The notes below the pieces were generated by a model. The model was given only the letters and a program-made list of their open reading frames with translations, did not search any database and had not been told where the DNA came from. From Mesorhizobium sp. (GTDB lineage Bacteria > Pseudomonadota > Alphaproteobacteria > Rhizobiales > Rhizobiaceae), in contig NZ_SUGA01000010.1 of NCBI RefSeq assembly GCF_004963255.1, forward strand, positions 1 to 64,000: DNA of 64,000 nucleotides, given 5' to 3'. Position numbers and translations under genes: made by a program. This document shows positions 8,094 to 16,929 of this stretch, in pieces (the stretch's first letter is position 1; every line of letters begins with the position of its first letter).

Positions 8094-9699
8094 GGGCCGG
8101 GCTCATATGCAGGGTCGGCTTGGCGAGATCGCGCAGGATCTCGGCGGCGGCGTTGCGTCCGGGCGCGCCCATGACGCCGCCGCCGGGATGGGTGGAGGAG
8201 CCGCACATATAGAGCCCGCCTATCGGCGAACGGTATTGCGCGTAGCCCGGCACCGGGCGGTTGAAGAGCAACTGGTCGAAGGTCAGCTCACCCTGGAAGA
8301 TGTTGCCTTCGGTCAGGCCTACCTCGGCCTCGATCTCGCGCGGCGTGCGTACTTCCATGTGGACGATGCGGTCGCGGAAGCCGGGCGAATATTGCGCGAT
8401 CTGGGAAATCACGCTTTCGGCGAAGCCGTCGCGGTCGGCGTCGGTCCAGTCGCGCCCGTCTATCTTGGGCGGCGCGTATTGGACGAAGCAGCTCATGAAG
8501 TGCTTGCCCGGCGGCGCCATGGTGGGGTCGAGCGTGGTCGGGATCATCATGTCGAGGAAGGGATCGGCAGACCAGCGCCCGGCCTTCCAGTCGTCATAGG
8601 CGCGCTCCATGCGCTCGATGGAATCGGTGAAGTGCATGTCGGCGCGGTAGACCGGCGAGTCCTTCGGCAGAGCCGGGAACTCGGGCAGTGAATCCAGCGC
8701 GATGTTGACCTTGCCTGAGGAGCCACGAATCTTGAAGTTCCTGACACGGCGCAGGAAGATCTCGGGCAGTTCCTTCTCCTCGACCAGCTTCAGGAAGGTG
8801 CGCTTGACGTCGGCGTTGGAGACGACCAACTTGCCGTAGATCTCCTCGCCGCCAGCGAGCACCACGCCCTTCGCCTTGCCTTTTTTGATCAGCACATGGT
8901 CGACCTCGGCGCCGGTGCGGATGGTGCCGCCGGAAGCCTTGAAGGAGGCGGCCAGCGCCTTGGTGACGGCGCCCATGCCGCCGCGCGCATAGCCCCAGGC
9001 GCCGACCGAGCCGTCGACCTCGCCCATATAGTGGTGGAGCAGCACATAGGCCGTGCCGGGCGACATCGGCCCGAGCGCCGTGCCGATAATGCCGGACAGC
9101 GCGAAATTCGCCTTGATCACGTCGGTCTCGAAATACTCGTCGAGGAAGTCCGAGATCGACATCGTCCAGAAGCGCAGGGTCAGCGCCATCTCCTCGGCCG
9201 AGAGGCCGACGAATTTCTTGCCGAGATAGAGCAGCTCACCGAGGTCGCGCGGCTTGAAACTCGTCGGGTCGGGGGCGGTGCGCATCAAGAGCGGCTGGAT
9301 GAAGCGGCACTGCCGCGTGACGTCGCGCGAATAGCGGTCATAGGCCTCGGCGTCGCGCTTCGAGAAACGGGCGAACTCGCGGCGATGCGCGTCATGGTCG
9401 CGGTAATTGGCGAGATAGTCGCCGTCGCGCGTGAACACGGCACCGCCTTCATAAGAGATCACCTGCAGGCCGAAGCGCGGCAGCTCCAGGTCGCGCATGA
9501 TCTCGGGCCGGAACAGCGAGCAGACATAGGAACAGTTGGAATAGAGGAAGCCCGGCGTTAGCTCGCGGCTGGTCGCCGCGCCGCCAACCCAGTCGTTCTT
9601 CTCGAGAACCAGAACGTCGAGCCCGGCGCGCTGCAGATAGCAGGCGTTGACCAGGCCGTTGTGGCCGCCGCCGATGACGATCGCGTCCCAGGCCTTCAT
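8080..9699 (-). CDS. PYROXD2/phytoene-desaturase-like FAD oxidoreductase (copy 1)
   Basis: 539 aa flavoprotein, first gene of the leftward operon. It starts AWDAIVIGGGHNGLVNACYL and continues LVLEKNDWVGGAATSRE. At the end, GGLYMCGSSTHPGGGVMGAPG aligns with the matching segment of the downstream paralogue. The two share layout and motifs but have clearly diverged, so they may form a heterodimer or act in sequence. The ATG at 9699 faces the methyltransferase gene across a 199-bp region with a palindromic operator candidate. Confidence 0.85.
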   Translation of the reverse strand: MKAWDAIVIGGGHNGLVNACYLQRAGLDVLVLEKNDWVGGAATSRELTPGFLYSNCSYVCSLFRPEIMRDLELPRFGLQVISYEGGAVFTRDGDYLANYRDHDAHRREFARFSKRDAEAYDRYSRDVTRQCRFIQPLLMRTAPDPTSFKPRDLGELLYLGKKFVGLSAEEMALTLRFWTMSISDFLDEYFETDVIKANFALSGIIGTALGPMSPGTAYVLLHHYMGEVDGSVGAWGYARGGMGAVTKALAASFKASGGTIRTGAEVDHVLIKKGKAKGVVLAGGEEIYGKLVVSNADVKRTFLKLVEEKELPEIFLRRVRNFKIRGSSGKVNIALDSLPEFPALPKDSPVYRADMHFTDSIERMERAYDDWKAGRWSADPFLDMMIPTTLDPTMAPPGKHFMSCFVQYAPPKIDGRDWTDADRDGFAESVISQIAQYSPGFRDRIVHMEVRTPREIEAEVGLTEGNIFQGELTFDQLLFNRPVPGYAQYRSPIGGLYMCGSSTHPGGGVMGAPGRNAAAEILRDLAKPTLHMSPAHDVI

Positions 9700-9795
9700 G
9701 TGCGCAGAACCTCCATCCGGCCGCCCTTTTTCGATGCTGTTTTGTTCCCTGATTGCGAGAATTTGGCACGGTTCACGGATTTTTGTCCAGCCATT

Positions 9796-9811
9796 TTGAA
9801 TGAATGTTCAA
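9796..9811. promoter_or_regulatory. Candidate TetR/BetI-type operator, site 1
   Basis: TTGAATGAATGTTCAA lies between the divergent flavoprotein (start 9699) and methyltransferase (start 9899) genes. The outer TTGAA/TTCAA arms are identical to those at 18030 and 20823. It would allow one repressor to control both directions. Assignment to the adjacent BetI-like regulator is inferred. Confidence 0.6.
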
Positions 9812-9898
9812 CAAATGATGTTGCGTTTTGCTGTTGATGCGCTAGGCTTTGGCAGCATTCTGGACTGATCCGCATCGGCATTTGGGGTTGAAGATCCG

Positions 9899-10693
9899 AT
9901 GATCGAAACGGCTGACGCCGAGCCGGAATATGACGACACCGCCATCCGCTTTCTCGAAGCGTTGTGGGGCGAGGGCTACCTGTCGCCGGGTGGCCCGGAA
10001 GAGGTCGACCGCGTCATCGAGGGCCTGTCGCTCAAGGGCAAGACGATCCTCGATATCGGCTGCGGAGCCGGCGGCATCACGCTGCATCTGGTAGCAAAGC
10101 ACGGCGCGGCTCGAGCCACCGGCTTCGACGTCGAAAAGCCGGTGATCGAGGCGGCAAGGCGAGGGGCGATAAGGCAGGGCCTCGAGGACCGCGTCAGCTT
10201 CGTGCAGGCGCCGCCGGGGCCGCTGCCTTTCACCGATGCCTCCTTCGACATCGTCTTCTCCAAGGACGCGCTTTTGCATGTGCCGGACAAGGACGCGCTG
10301 TTCGCAGAAATTTTTCGCGTGCTGAAGCCGGGCGGGGTCTTTGCGGCATCGAATTGGATGATCGGGCATGACGGCGAGCCGTCGCCTCAGATGAAGGCTT
10401 ATATAGCGGCCGAAGGGCTCTCCTTCGCCATGGCCTCGCCGGCGCGTTATGCCGAAGCGATGCGGCGCGCCGGCTTCACCGACATCGCCGTCCGCGACCG
10501 CAATCCATGGTACCGCGAGGTCGCGCGCGAAGAGCTTTCGCGGCTCAAGGGGCCGCTCTACGCCCGGGCCGCGGCAGCGGTCGGCGCGGCCTATGTCGAC
10601 AAGAACATCAGGACCTGGGAGGCGATGCAGAAGGTGCTTGACAGTGGCGAGCACCGCCCCACTCATCTGCGCGGTTGGAAGCCGGTTGGATAG
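9899..10693 (+). CDS. SAM-dependent methyltransferase, phosphoethanolamine N-methyltransferase-like
   Basis: 264 aa class I methyltransferase. [15 protein letters not shown] near residue 50 is motif I for SAM, GFDVEK is the acidic end of strand 2, and [17 protein letters not shown] is motif II/III. From memory, the segment [17 protein letters not shown] ahead of motif I and the C-terminal [14 protein letters not shown] match the layout of phosphoethanolamine N-methyltransferases. The substrate is probably an amino compound but cannot be fixed. Located 6 bp upstream of the BetI-like regulator and divergent from the flavoprotein operon. Confidence 0.8.
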   Translation: MIETADAEPEYDDTAIRFLEALWGEGYLSPGGPEEVDRVIEGLSLKGKTILDIGCGAGGITLHLVAKHGAARATGFDVEKPVIEAARRGAIRQGLEDRVSFVQAPPGPLPFTDASFDIVFSKDALLHVPDKDALFAEIFRVLKPGGVFAASNWMIGHDGEPSPQMKAYIAAEGLSFAMASPARYAEAMRRAGFTDIAVRDRNPWYREVAREELSRLKGPLYARAAAAVGAAYVDKNIRTWEAMQKVLDSGEHRPTHLRGWKPVG

Positions 10694-10699
10694 CCGGCC

Positions 10700-11383
10700 A
10701 TGCTGGAGACCGTCACACCCATGAACACCGAGGCGAGCGATGCTCTCTCCGAAACGTCGCAAAAAGGCGATGCCGAAAAGCGCGGCCGCAAGGCCTCGAA
10801 AGAGGTCCGGCGGTTGCAACTGATCGAGGCGACGATCGATTCACTGGCCAAGCGCGGCTATGCCGAAACGACAATGGCTGACGTGGCCGACGGCGCGGGC
10901 CTGTCGCGCGGCATCGTCAACTTCCATTTCGAGAGCAAGGAAAAGCTGCTCATCGCCACGCTGCAGCACATGTATGACGAGTATTCGGCGCATTGGCGCA
11001 CCGCCCTCCAGAAGGCGGGCGACGATCCGGCGAGACAATTGCAGCAGCTGGTGTGGGCCGATTTCGACCGCTCGATCTGCAACAAGCGAAAGCTCGCGGC
11101 CTGGCTGGCCTTCTGGGGCGAGGCCAAGTCGCGGCCGACTTACCAGGCGCTGAGCAGCTCGCGCGACGCCTATTACCAGCAGGTCTTCATCGATCTCTGC
11201 ACGACGCTCAAGGAAAGCGGCGGATACTGCTATGACCCCCAGGCCATCGCGCTCGCGCTCAGCGCCATGCTCGAGGGCCTGTGGCTGCGGCTGATGATGG
11301 GGACGGAGGACACCACGCGCGAGACCGCGCTGCAGGCGGCGAACGCGTTTTTGGCCGCCGCCTTCCCGAAGCACTATGGCTAG
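10700..11383 (+). CDS. BetI-like TetR-family transcriptional regulator
   Basis: 227 aa repressor. The N-terminal helix-turn-helix runs about residues 35-80 (RLQLIEATIDSLAKRGYAET, then GLSRGIVNFHFESKEKLL). The ligand domain carries RKLAAWLAFWGEAKSRPTY and ALSAMLEGLWLRLM, which strongly recall BetI, the choline/betaine-sensing repressor. A quaternary or methylated amine ligand is therefore likely. A second ATG at 10721 has a GGAG upstream and could be the true start. It sits inside the cluster whose outward promoters carry three matching palindromes, and is the obvious candidate to bind them. Confidence 0.85.
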   Translation: MLETVTPMNTEASDALSETSQKGDAEKRGRKASKEVRRLQLIEATIDSLAKRGYAETTMADVADGAGLSRGIVNFHFESKEKLLIATLQHMYDEYSAHWRTALQKAGDDPARQLQQLVWADFDRSICNKRKLAAWLAFWGEAKSRPTYQALSSSRDAYYQQVFIDLCTTLKESGGYCYDPQAIALALSAMLEGLWLRLMMGTEDTTRETALQAANAFLAAAFPKHYG

Positions 11384-11463
11384 CGAGTACTGGGACTAGC
11401 AAAAACCGGGGTTAGCAACAGCCGGCCAAACAAGACCGGCAAACCAAAAGAGGATGGAACAGC

Positions 11464-12546
11464 ATGAAGAAACTCAGCCGACGCCTGACTTTGACCCTGG
11501 CGCTTGGGAGCGCGATCACGGCTTCGGCGGCGGCGTTCGCCGTCGCCGCCGACAAGGATCTGATCGTGTTCGACTGGTCCGGCTACGAGGATCCGAGCTT
11601 CCACGGCAAATATGTCGAGAAGAACGGCGACTCGCCGACCTTCGCCTTCTTCGGCGACGAGGACGAGGCCTTCGAAAAGATCCGCTCCGGCTTTAAGTCC
11701 GATCTCGGCCATCCCTGCTCGCAAAGCGTGGTGAAGTGGCGCGAAGCCGGGCTCTTGCAGCCGCTCGACACCTCGAAGATCACCGGCTGGAAGGACCTCA
11801 ATCCCGGCATCATGGCGATGAAGGACCTCGCCACCACGCCCGACGGCAGGGCCTGGTTCATGCCCTGGGACTGGGGCGACACCCAGCTCACCTATAACTC
11901 CGACAAGATCGCCGAGAAGGACGTGCAGTCGCTGAAGGCCTTCGCCGATCCGAAATACAAGGGCAAGGTCTCGATCGGCGACAATGTCGACGACGCCTAC
12001 GCGCTGGCCAGCCTCGCGATCGGGCTCAAGGACTGGACCAAGATGACGGACGACCAGTTCCGCCAAGCGTCTGATTTCCTGCGCCAGGTGCACAAGAATG
12101 TGCGCTCCTACTGGACCGACACCACTGACATCGTGCAGCTGCTCTCGGGCGGCGAGGTCGATCTCGCCTGGGCCTGGAACGACGCCACCGTGCAGTCGGC
12201 CGCCGCGGGCGTGCCGATCAAATCCAAGAAGGATACTGACGAGGGCATCTCGACCTGGGTGTGCGGCTACGTGCTGTTCAAGGACGCGCCAGGCAATATC
12301 GACAAGGCCTATGACTACCTCAACGCCGTCAACGATCCGGAAGTCGCCAAGGTGCTGGTCAAGGACTGGGGCTACGGTCAGGCCAATGCCAAGGGCATGG
12401 CGGGAGTCGACCCGGCGATCCTGAAGGAAAAGGGCTACGACAATGTGGAGAAATGGGTCGACAAGACGCTGTTCCAGCAGCCGCTGCCCTCGGAGCTCAA
12501 GCTCAAGATGATCGCCGAATTCGAGAAGATCAAAGCCGGCTATTGA
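11464..12546 (+). CDS. Periplasmic solute-binding protein, polyamine-type ABC transporter (copy 1)
   Basis: 360 aa binding protein of the PotD/spermidine-putrescine type. It opens with a signal peptide (KKLSRRLTLTLALG then Ala-rich, cleaved near AVAA/DK). The mature protein starts LIVFDWSGYEDPSFHGKY and shows the conserved blocks FGDEDEAFEKI, HPCSQSVVKWREAGLLQPLD and GISTWVCGY. It is followed 115 bp later by a close paralogue on the same strand. The matching ATPase and permeases are encoded at 14997-17843 on the other strand. The ligand is unknown; context suggests an amine. Confidence 0.88.
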   Translation: MKKLSRRLTLTLALGSAITASAAAFAVAADKDLIVFDWSGYEDPSFHGKYVEKNGDSPTFAFFGDEDEAFEKIRSGFKSDLGHPCSQSVVKWREAGLLQPLDTSKITGWKDLNPGIMAMKDLATTPDGRAWFMPWDWGDTQLTYNSDKIAEKDVQSLKAFADPKYKGKVSIGDNVDDAYALASLAIGLKDWTKMTDDQFRQASDFLRQVHKNVRSYWTDTTDIVQLLSGGEVDLAWAWNDATVQSAAAGVPIKSKKDTDEGISTWVCGYVLFKDAPGNIDKAYDYLNAVNDPEVAKVLVKDWGYGQANAKGMAGVDPAILKEKGYDNVEKWVDKTLFQQPLPSELKLKMIAEFEKIKAGY

Positions 12547-12552
12547 GCGAAT

Positions 12553-12604
12553 TTTGGCGACCCGCTCACTTGCCAAGCAGAGCAAAGTGAGCGGGCTCGC
12601 CAAA
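12553..12604 (+). terminator. Strong stem-loop between the two binding-protein genes
   Basis: The left arm TTTGGCGACCCGCTCACTT pairs with AAGTGAGCGGGCTCGCCAAA at 12585-12604, with a single bulged base. There is no T-run after it, so full intrinsic termination is uncertain. Such hairpins behind binding-protein genes often stabilise the upstream mRNA; that role is inferred. Confidence 0.6.
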
Positions 12605-12661
12605 GCTTCTGAATTCTCCTAACTTCCTTCAGTCGTCCGCGATGGGGGAGTTTCTCGCGCC

Positions 12662-13738
12662 ATGAAATCGATGCTTCGCCGCCTTGCTTTGACCGCCCTC
12701 GTCACCGTCGGCGCGGGCACCGCCCATGCGCTTGCTGAAGGCGGCGGCGACCTCGTCGTCTTCGACTGGTCCGGCTACGAAGATCCGCTGCTGCACCCGG
12801 CCTACACCGCCAAATACAATGCCGAGCCGACCTTCTCCTTCTTCGGCGACGAGGACGAGGCTTTCGAGAAGATGCGCGCCGGCTTCAAGGCCGATATCGC
12901 GCATCCCTGCTCGCAAAGCGTGGTGAAGTGGCGCGAGGCGGGATTGCTGCAGCCGCTCGACACCTCGAAAATCGCCGGCTGGAAAGATCTCAATCCCGGC
13001 ATCATGGCGATGAAGGATCTGGCCACCACCGTCGACGGCAAGGCCTGGTTCATGCCTTTCGACTGGGGCAACACCTCGCTGCTCTACCGCACCGACAAGG
13101 TGACGGCGGACGAGGCGCAGTCGCTGAAGATCTTCGCCGACCCGAAGTTCAAGGGCCGCGTCACCATCGGCGACAATGTCGACGACGCCTATGCGCTGGC
13201 GAGCCTGGTCATCGGCCTGAAGGACTGGACCAGGATGACGGACGAGCAGTTCGGAGAGGCATCCGCCTTCCTGCGCGACGTGCACAAGAATGTCCGCTTC
13301 TACTGGACCGACGACACCGACCTGAACCAGGCCTTCACGGGCAATGAGGTCGACTTGGTGTGGGGCTGGAACGAGACCTATGTGACGCTGAAAGGCCAGG
13401 GGATGCCGATCGCCATGAACCGCGACACCAAGGAAGGCATTTCGACCTGGGTGTGCGGCTACGTGCTGCTCAAGGATGCGCCGGGCAAGCTCGACCAGGC
13501 CTATGATTTCCTGAGCGCGGTCAACGCGCCGGGTGTCTCTGAGTATATGGTGAAGACCTTCGGCTACGGTCACGGCAACAGCGCCGGCATGGCGGCGATG
13601 GACCAGAAGCTGCTCACCGAGCGCGGCTTCGACAATCTCGACAGGTTCCTCGACAAGACGCTGTTCCAACAGCCGGTGGCGCCGGATCTCAAGCAGCGCA
13701 TGGTCGCCGAATTCGAGAAGATCAAGGCCGGCTATTGA
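12662..13738 (+). CDS. Periplasmic solute-binding protein, polyamine-type ABC transporter (copy 2)
   Basis: 358 aa paralogue of the preceding binding protein. A signal peptide (MKSMLRRLALTALVTVGAG, cleavage near AHA/LA) leads into LVVFDWSGYEDPLLHPAY. The blocks FGDEDEAFEKM, HPCSQSVVKWREAGLLQPLD and GISTWVCGYVLLKDAPGK are shared with copy 1. Differences cluster in the middle (DDTDLNQAFTGNEVDLVWGW against TTDIVQLLSGGEVDLAWAW), so ligand preference may differ. The stop overlaps the TTG start of the amine oxidase, implying coupled translation. Confidence 0.88.
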   Translation: MKSMLRRLALTALVTVGAGTAHALAEGGGDLVVFDWSGYEDPLLHPAYTAKYNAEPTFSFFGDEDEAFEKMRAGFKADIAHPCSQSVVKWREAGLLQPLDTSKIAGWKDLNPGIMAMKDLATTVDGKAWFMPFDWGNTSLLYRTDKVTADEAQSLKIFADPKFKGRVTIGDNVDDAYALASLVIGLKDWTRMTDEQFGEASAFLRDVHKNVRFYWTDDTDLNQAFTGNEVDLVWGWNETYVTLKGQGMPIAMNRDTKEGISTWVCGYVLLKDAPGKLDQAYDFLSAVNAPGVSEYMVKTFGYGHGNSAGMAAMDQKLLTERGFDNLDRFLDKTLFQQPVAPDLKQRMVAEFEKIKAGY

Positions 13739-15033
13739 AGAGCATCGTTGAAAGAACCGACGTCGTCATCGTCGGCGCCGGCTTCACCGGCCTGTCCGCC
13801 GCGCTCGAGTTGAACCGCGCCGGTATCGATTTCCTAGTGCTTGAAGCACGCGATCGTGTCGGCGGCAGGGTGGAGGCCGTCCGCAACGGGCTCGGCGAGC
13901 TGATCGACAGCGGCGGGCAGTTCCTGTGCGTCGACATGCCCGAGGTGATGGCGCTGGCCAAGGCCCACGGCAAGGCCTTCGTCGAGACCTATGTCGACGG
14001 CGAATTCATCACCCATCCGTCGATGACAGCGGCGCGGGCGCAGCGGACCTACCATGTCTCGATGGCGATCCGCGAGCGCATGAACCGGATCGATCCGGAC
14101 GATCCGGCGATTGCCGGACTGACCGTCGCCGATTGGCTGGAACGCCAGCACGACGAGCCAGACGCCAAGGCCGCATTCCGCTCGCTGGTAGAGGGCCTGT
14201 GGTGCCTGGCGGCGGACAAGGTGCCGCTCTGGTACCTGATCGACAATGATCGCCGCATCACCAACGAGGTGTTCGAGCTGCAGTATTTTCTGGGCGACAC
14301 CATGCAATCGCTGGCCGAGGATCTGGCCGCCGAGCTTGGCGACCGGCTGCGCCTGAACCAGGCGGCGACGCGTGTCGAGCGCGCCCCGCAAGGTGTTCGC
14401 ATCAGCACCGGCGCGGCCACGATCGAAGCGCGCGAGGTTCTGATCGCGTTGCCGCCGGCGACGGCCGCCAAGCTCGACTTCGCGCCTGCCCTGCCTGCCG
14501 AGCTTGCGGGCGCGCTCGGCGTCTGGGAAAGCGGCGCGGTGATCAAGATCCTGGTGCGCTACGCAAAGCCGTTCTGGCGCGAGCGAGGCCTGTGCGGCAT
14601 GGTGATGTGGCGTGACCAGCCGGGGTTGTTTGCCTGCGACGCCAGCAGGGATGCCGAACACGCCGCGCTCGTCGTCTTTGTCGGCGGGCCGCTGGCGCTG
14701 CGCTGGCATCGGCTCGGCGAGGCTGCATTGCAGGCGGAAATCACCGCGAGGCTTGTCCAGGCGCTCGGCCCGCAGGCCGCCGACATCGTCGATTTCAGCG
14801 CGCGTGACTGGACGCATGACCGCTGGAGCGGCGGCGCCTATAGCGACCTCATCACCGACGTGACGGCGCGCGATGCCGAGCGCGTGATCCTTGCCGGCGC
14901 GCCGCCGGTCCATTTCGCCGCTTCTGAGGTCTCGCCGTCTTTCCCGGGTTATGTCGAGGGCGCGATCGTCGCCGGGCGCATCGCTGCCGCAAAGATTCAG
15001 TCGGCCATCGCCACCAAGGCCTCGGGGTCGTAG
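13735..15033 (+). CDS. Flavin-containing amine oxidase family protein
   Basis: 432 aa protein with N-terminal FAD motif DVVIVGAGFTGLSAALELN, then LVLEARDRVGGRVEA, the classic monoamine oxidase GG-motif. DWTHDRWSGGAYSDL and a C-terminal FAD-closing segment SPSFPGYVEGAIVAG support the family. It starts with TTG overlapping the stop of binding protein 2. It lacks a signal peptide, so substrate is oxidised in the cytoplasm, consistent with uptake by the adjacent transporter. The last 37 bp overlap the convergent ATPase gene. The exact amine is unknown. Confidence 0.85.
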   Translation: MKSIVERTDVVIVGAGFTGLSAALELNRAGIDFLVLEARDRVGGRVEAVRNGLGELIDSGGQFLCVDMPEVMALAKAHGKAFVETYVDGEFITHPSMTAARAQRTYHVSMAIRERMNRIDPDDPAIAGLTVADWLERQHDEPDAKAAFRSLVEGLWCLAADKVPLWYLIDNDRRITNEVFELQYFLGDTMQSLAEDLAAELGDRLRLNQAATRVERAPQGVRISTGAATIEAREVLIALPPATAAKLDFAPALPAELAGALGVWESGAVIKILVRYAKPFWRERGLCGMVMWRDQPGLFACDASRDAEHAALVVFVGGPLALRWHRLGEAALQAEITARLVQALGPQAADIVDFSARDWTHDRWSGGAYSDLITDVTARDAERVILAGAPPVHFAASEVSPSFPGYVEGAIVAGRIAAAKIQSAIATKASGS

Positions 15034-16115
15034 GCGAGGCGGATCGGGGCGCCGACCGGAATATCGTCGGCGCCGAAATCGTTGGTCTCGGTCACCGAGA
15101 GCGGTTTTTCGAGCCCCGGTATCTCGACGATCAGATGGGTGATCTCGCCGAAATAATGCCGCTCGACGACCTTGCCGGCGACCTCGAATTTCGCCGACGC
15201 ATTGTCCCACAGAACGCGCAGGCGTTCGGGCCGGATGCCGAGCGTCGCCGCGCCGCCATTGCGCATGAAAGCTTTGGGCTTGTCGGTCCTGACGCGGCCG
15301 AAGCCCAGCGTGTCGAGCACCAGCGAAGCGCCGTTCTCCTCGACGATCTCGGCCTTGACGAAGTTCATGCCGCCGAGGAAGTCGGCGACCTGGCGGTTGA
15401 CCGGGCGCTGGTAGATCTCCTTCGGCGAAGCGACCTGCGCGATGCGGCCGCCGAACATCACGGCGATGCGGTCGGACATCGCCAAGGCCTCGTACTGGTC
15501 ATGCGTGACCAGCACGAAGGTGATGCCGACCGCCTGCTGCAGCCGGCGCAACTCGACCTGCATCTGCTCGCGCAACTTCTTGTCGAGCGCCGAGAGCGGC
15601 TCGTCCAGGAGCAGAACCTTGGGACGCATGACCAGGGCGCGGGCCAAAGCCACGCGCTGGCGCTGGCCGCCGGAAAGCTCGGTGGCGCGACGCTTGCCGA
15701 GGCCGGTGAGCGAGACCTGGGCCAGCGCCTCCTCGACGCGGCGTTTTTCTTCGCCGCCCTGCAGCTTCAGGCGCTTCAGCCCATACGCGACATTCTGCTC
15801 GACATTGAGATGCGGGAAGATCGCATAGCTCTGGAAGACCATGTTGGTCGGCCGCCGGTTGGCGGGGATGCCGTCCATCGGCTGGCCATCCACGGCGATG
15901 GAACCGCTGGTCGGCGTGTCGAATCCGGCGATCATGCGCAACAGCGTGGTCTTGCCGCAGCCTGAGGGCCCGAGCAGCGAAAAGAACTCACCTTCGCGGA
16001 TCGCCAGCGAGGCGTTGTCCAGCGCCTTGAACGATCCGTAGCTGCGGGTGACGTCGCGGATCTCGATCATGGTGCGCTCGGACTGGATGCGCTCGGACTG
16101 GACCCGCTCAAGCAT
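14997..16115 (-). CDS. ABC transporter ATP-binding protein, PotA type
   Basis: 372 aa ATPase. Walker A GPSGCGKTT, signature LSGGQRQRVALARAL, Walker B VLLLDEPLSALD and the H-loop LVTHDQYEAL are all intact. A C-terminal TOBE domain (about residues 270-370) fits polyamine/iron importers. The ATG at 16115 has AGGGAGG upstream and overlaps the permease stop. Two in-frame copies of a 15-bp unit near 16073-16102 encode the N-terminal ERVQSERIQSER stretch; the conserved domain begins after it at TMIEIRDVT, so the extension is dispensable or a younger start is used. Confidence 0.9.
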   Translation of the reverse strand: MLERVQSERIQSERTMIEIRDVTRSYGSFKALDNASLAIREGEFFSLLGPSGCGKTTLLRMIAGFDTPTSGSIAVDGQPMDGIPANRRPTNMVFQSYAIFPHLNVEQNVAYGLKRLKLQGGEEKRRVEEALAQVSLTGLGKRRATELSGGQRQRVALARALVMRPKVLLLDEPLSALDKKLREQMQVELRRLQQAVGITFVLVTHDQYEALAMSDRIAVMFGGRIAQVASPKEIYQRPVNRQVADFLGGMNFVKAEIVEENGASLVLDTLGFGRVRTDKPKAFMRNGGAATLGIRPERLRVLWDNASAKFEVAGKVVERHYFGEITHLIVEIPGLEKPLSVTETNDFGADDIPVGAPIRLAYDPEALVAMAD

Positions 16116-16929
16116 GGAGGCCTCCCTCGTTCTGGGTGCGTCTCGCCGCGCGGCGGCGCAGGATTTCGGCAATTGTCATCAGCACGAAGGACGCCAACAG
16201 CAACAAGGTGCCGAGCGCCAGCACGCCAGGAAGCTTGGCCGCGAAACGCAACTGGCCCCAGATGTAGATCGGCAGTGTCGCCTCGGTGCCGGTAAGAAAG
16301 AAGGCGATGATGAATTCGTCGAGCGAGATGGTGAAGCACACCAGCAGGCTGGAGATGATCGCCGGCGCGACCATCGGCAGCGTCACGCGCCGGAAGGTGC
16401 CGAAGGCGCTCTCGCCGAGATCGGCGGAGGCCTCCTCCAGGCTGCGATCGAAACCCTCGAAGCCGGAGGTCAGGACGGTCATGGAGTAGGGGATGCAGAC
16501 CAGCACATGGCCGAGCACAACGGTGAACAGCGACAGGCTGAGGCCCAACTGCAGCATGACCAGCAGCATGGAGATGGCGACGATCACCTCGGGCAGCACG
16601 AGCGGCGCCATGATCAGCCCGTTGATGGTGCGGCGGCCGGGATAGCGGTAGCGGGTGATCGAGCGGGCGGCGAGGATGCCCAGCACCGTCGACAGGATCG
16701 AAGCCGATATGCCGACCAAAAGGCTGTTCCAGGTGGCGTCGATCAGCGCCGGCGTTTTCGGCAGGTCCTCGTACCAGTGCAGCGTTATGCCGGAGAGCGG
16801 GAATTTCGGTGTCGCCGCCGTGTTGATCGAGAAGATCGGCAGGAAGATCACCGGCAGATAAAGGAACAGGATGTAGAGCGTGGCGTAGCTCGACAGCCAT
16901 CCAGGCAGGAAACGTCTCATCGCCGTCAT
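16108..16929 (-). CDS. ABC transporter permease, PotC type
   Basis: 273 aa inner-membrane permease with six predicted helices. The first is LYILFLYLPVIFLPIFS, and the EAA loop is LEEASADLGESAFGTFRRVT, contacting the ATPase. Its start overlaps the stop of the PotB-type gene by 4 bp and its stop overlaps the ATPase start. Together with 14997-16115, 16926-17843 and the two binding proteins it makes a complete importer. Confidence 0.9.
   Translation of the reverse strand: MTAMRRFLPGWLSSYATLYILFLYLPVIFLPIFSINTAATPKFPLSGITLHWYEDLPKTPALIDATWNSLLVGISASILSTVLGILAARSITRYRYPGRRTINGLIMAPLVLPEVIVAISMLLVMLQLGLSLSLFTVVLGHVLVCIPYSMTVLTSGFEGFDRSLEEASADLGESAFGTFRRVTLPMVAPAIISSLLVCFTISLDEFIIAFFLTGTEATLPIYIWGQLRFAAKLPGVLALGTLLLLASFVLMTIAEILRRRAARRTQNEGGLHA

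Noticed and set aside
6522..9699. Carotenoid biosynthesis (phytoene desaturases)
   Set aside because: No phytoene synthase, cyclase or prenyl transferase gene is nearby and the sequences fit the PYROXD2-like branch.
13834..15210. 458-codon minus-strand frame over the amine oxidase
   Set aside because: The plus strand has both FAD motifs and is coupled to the binding-protein gene; the minus frame is a shadow.
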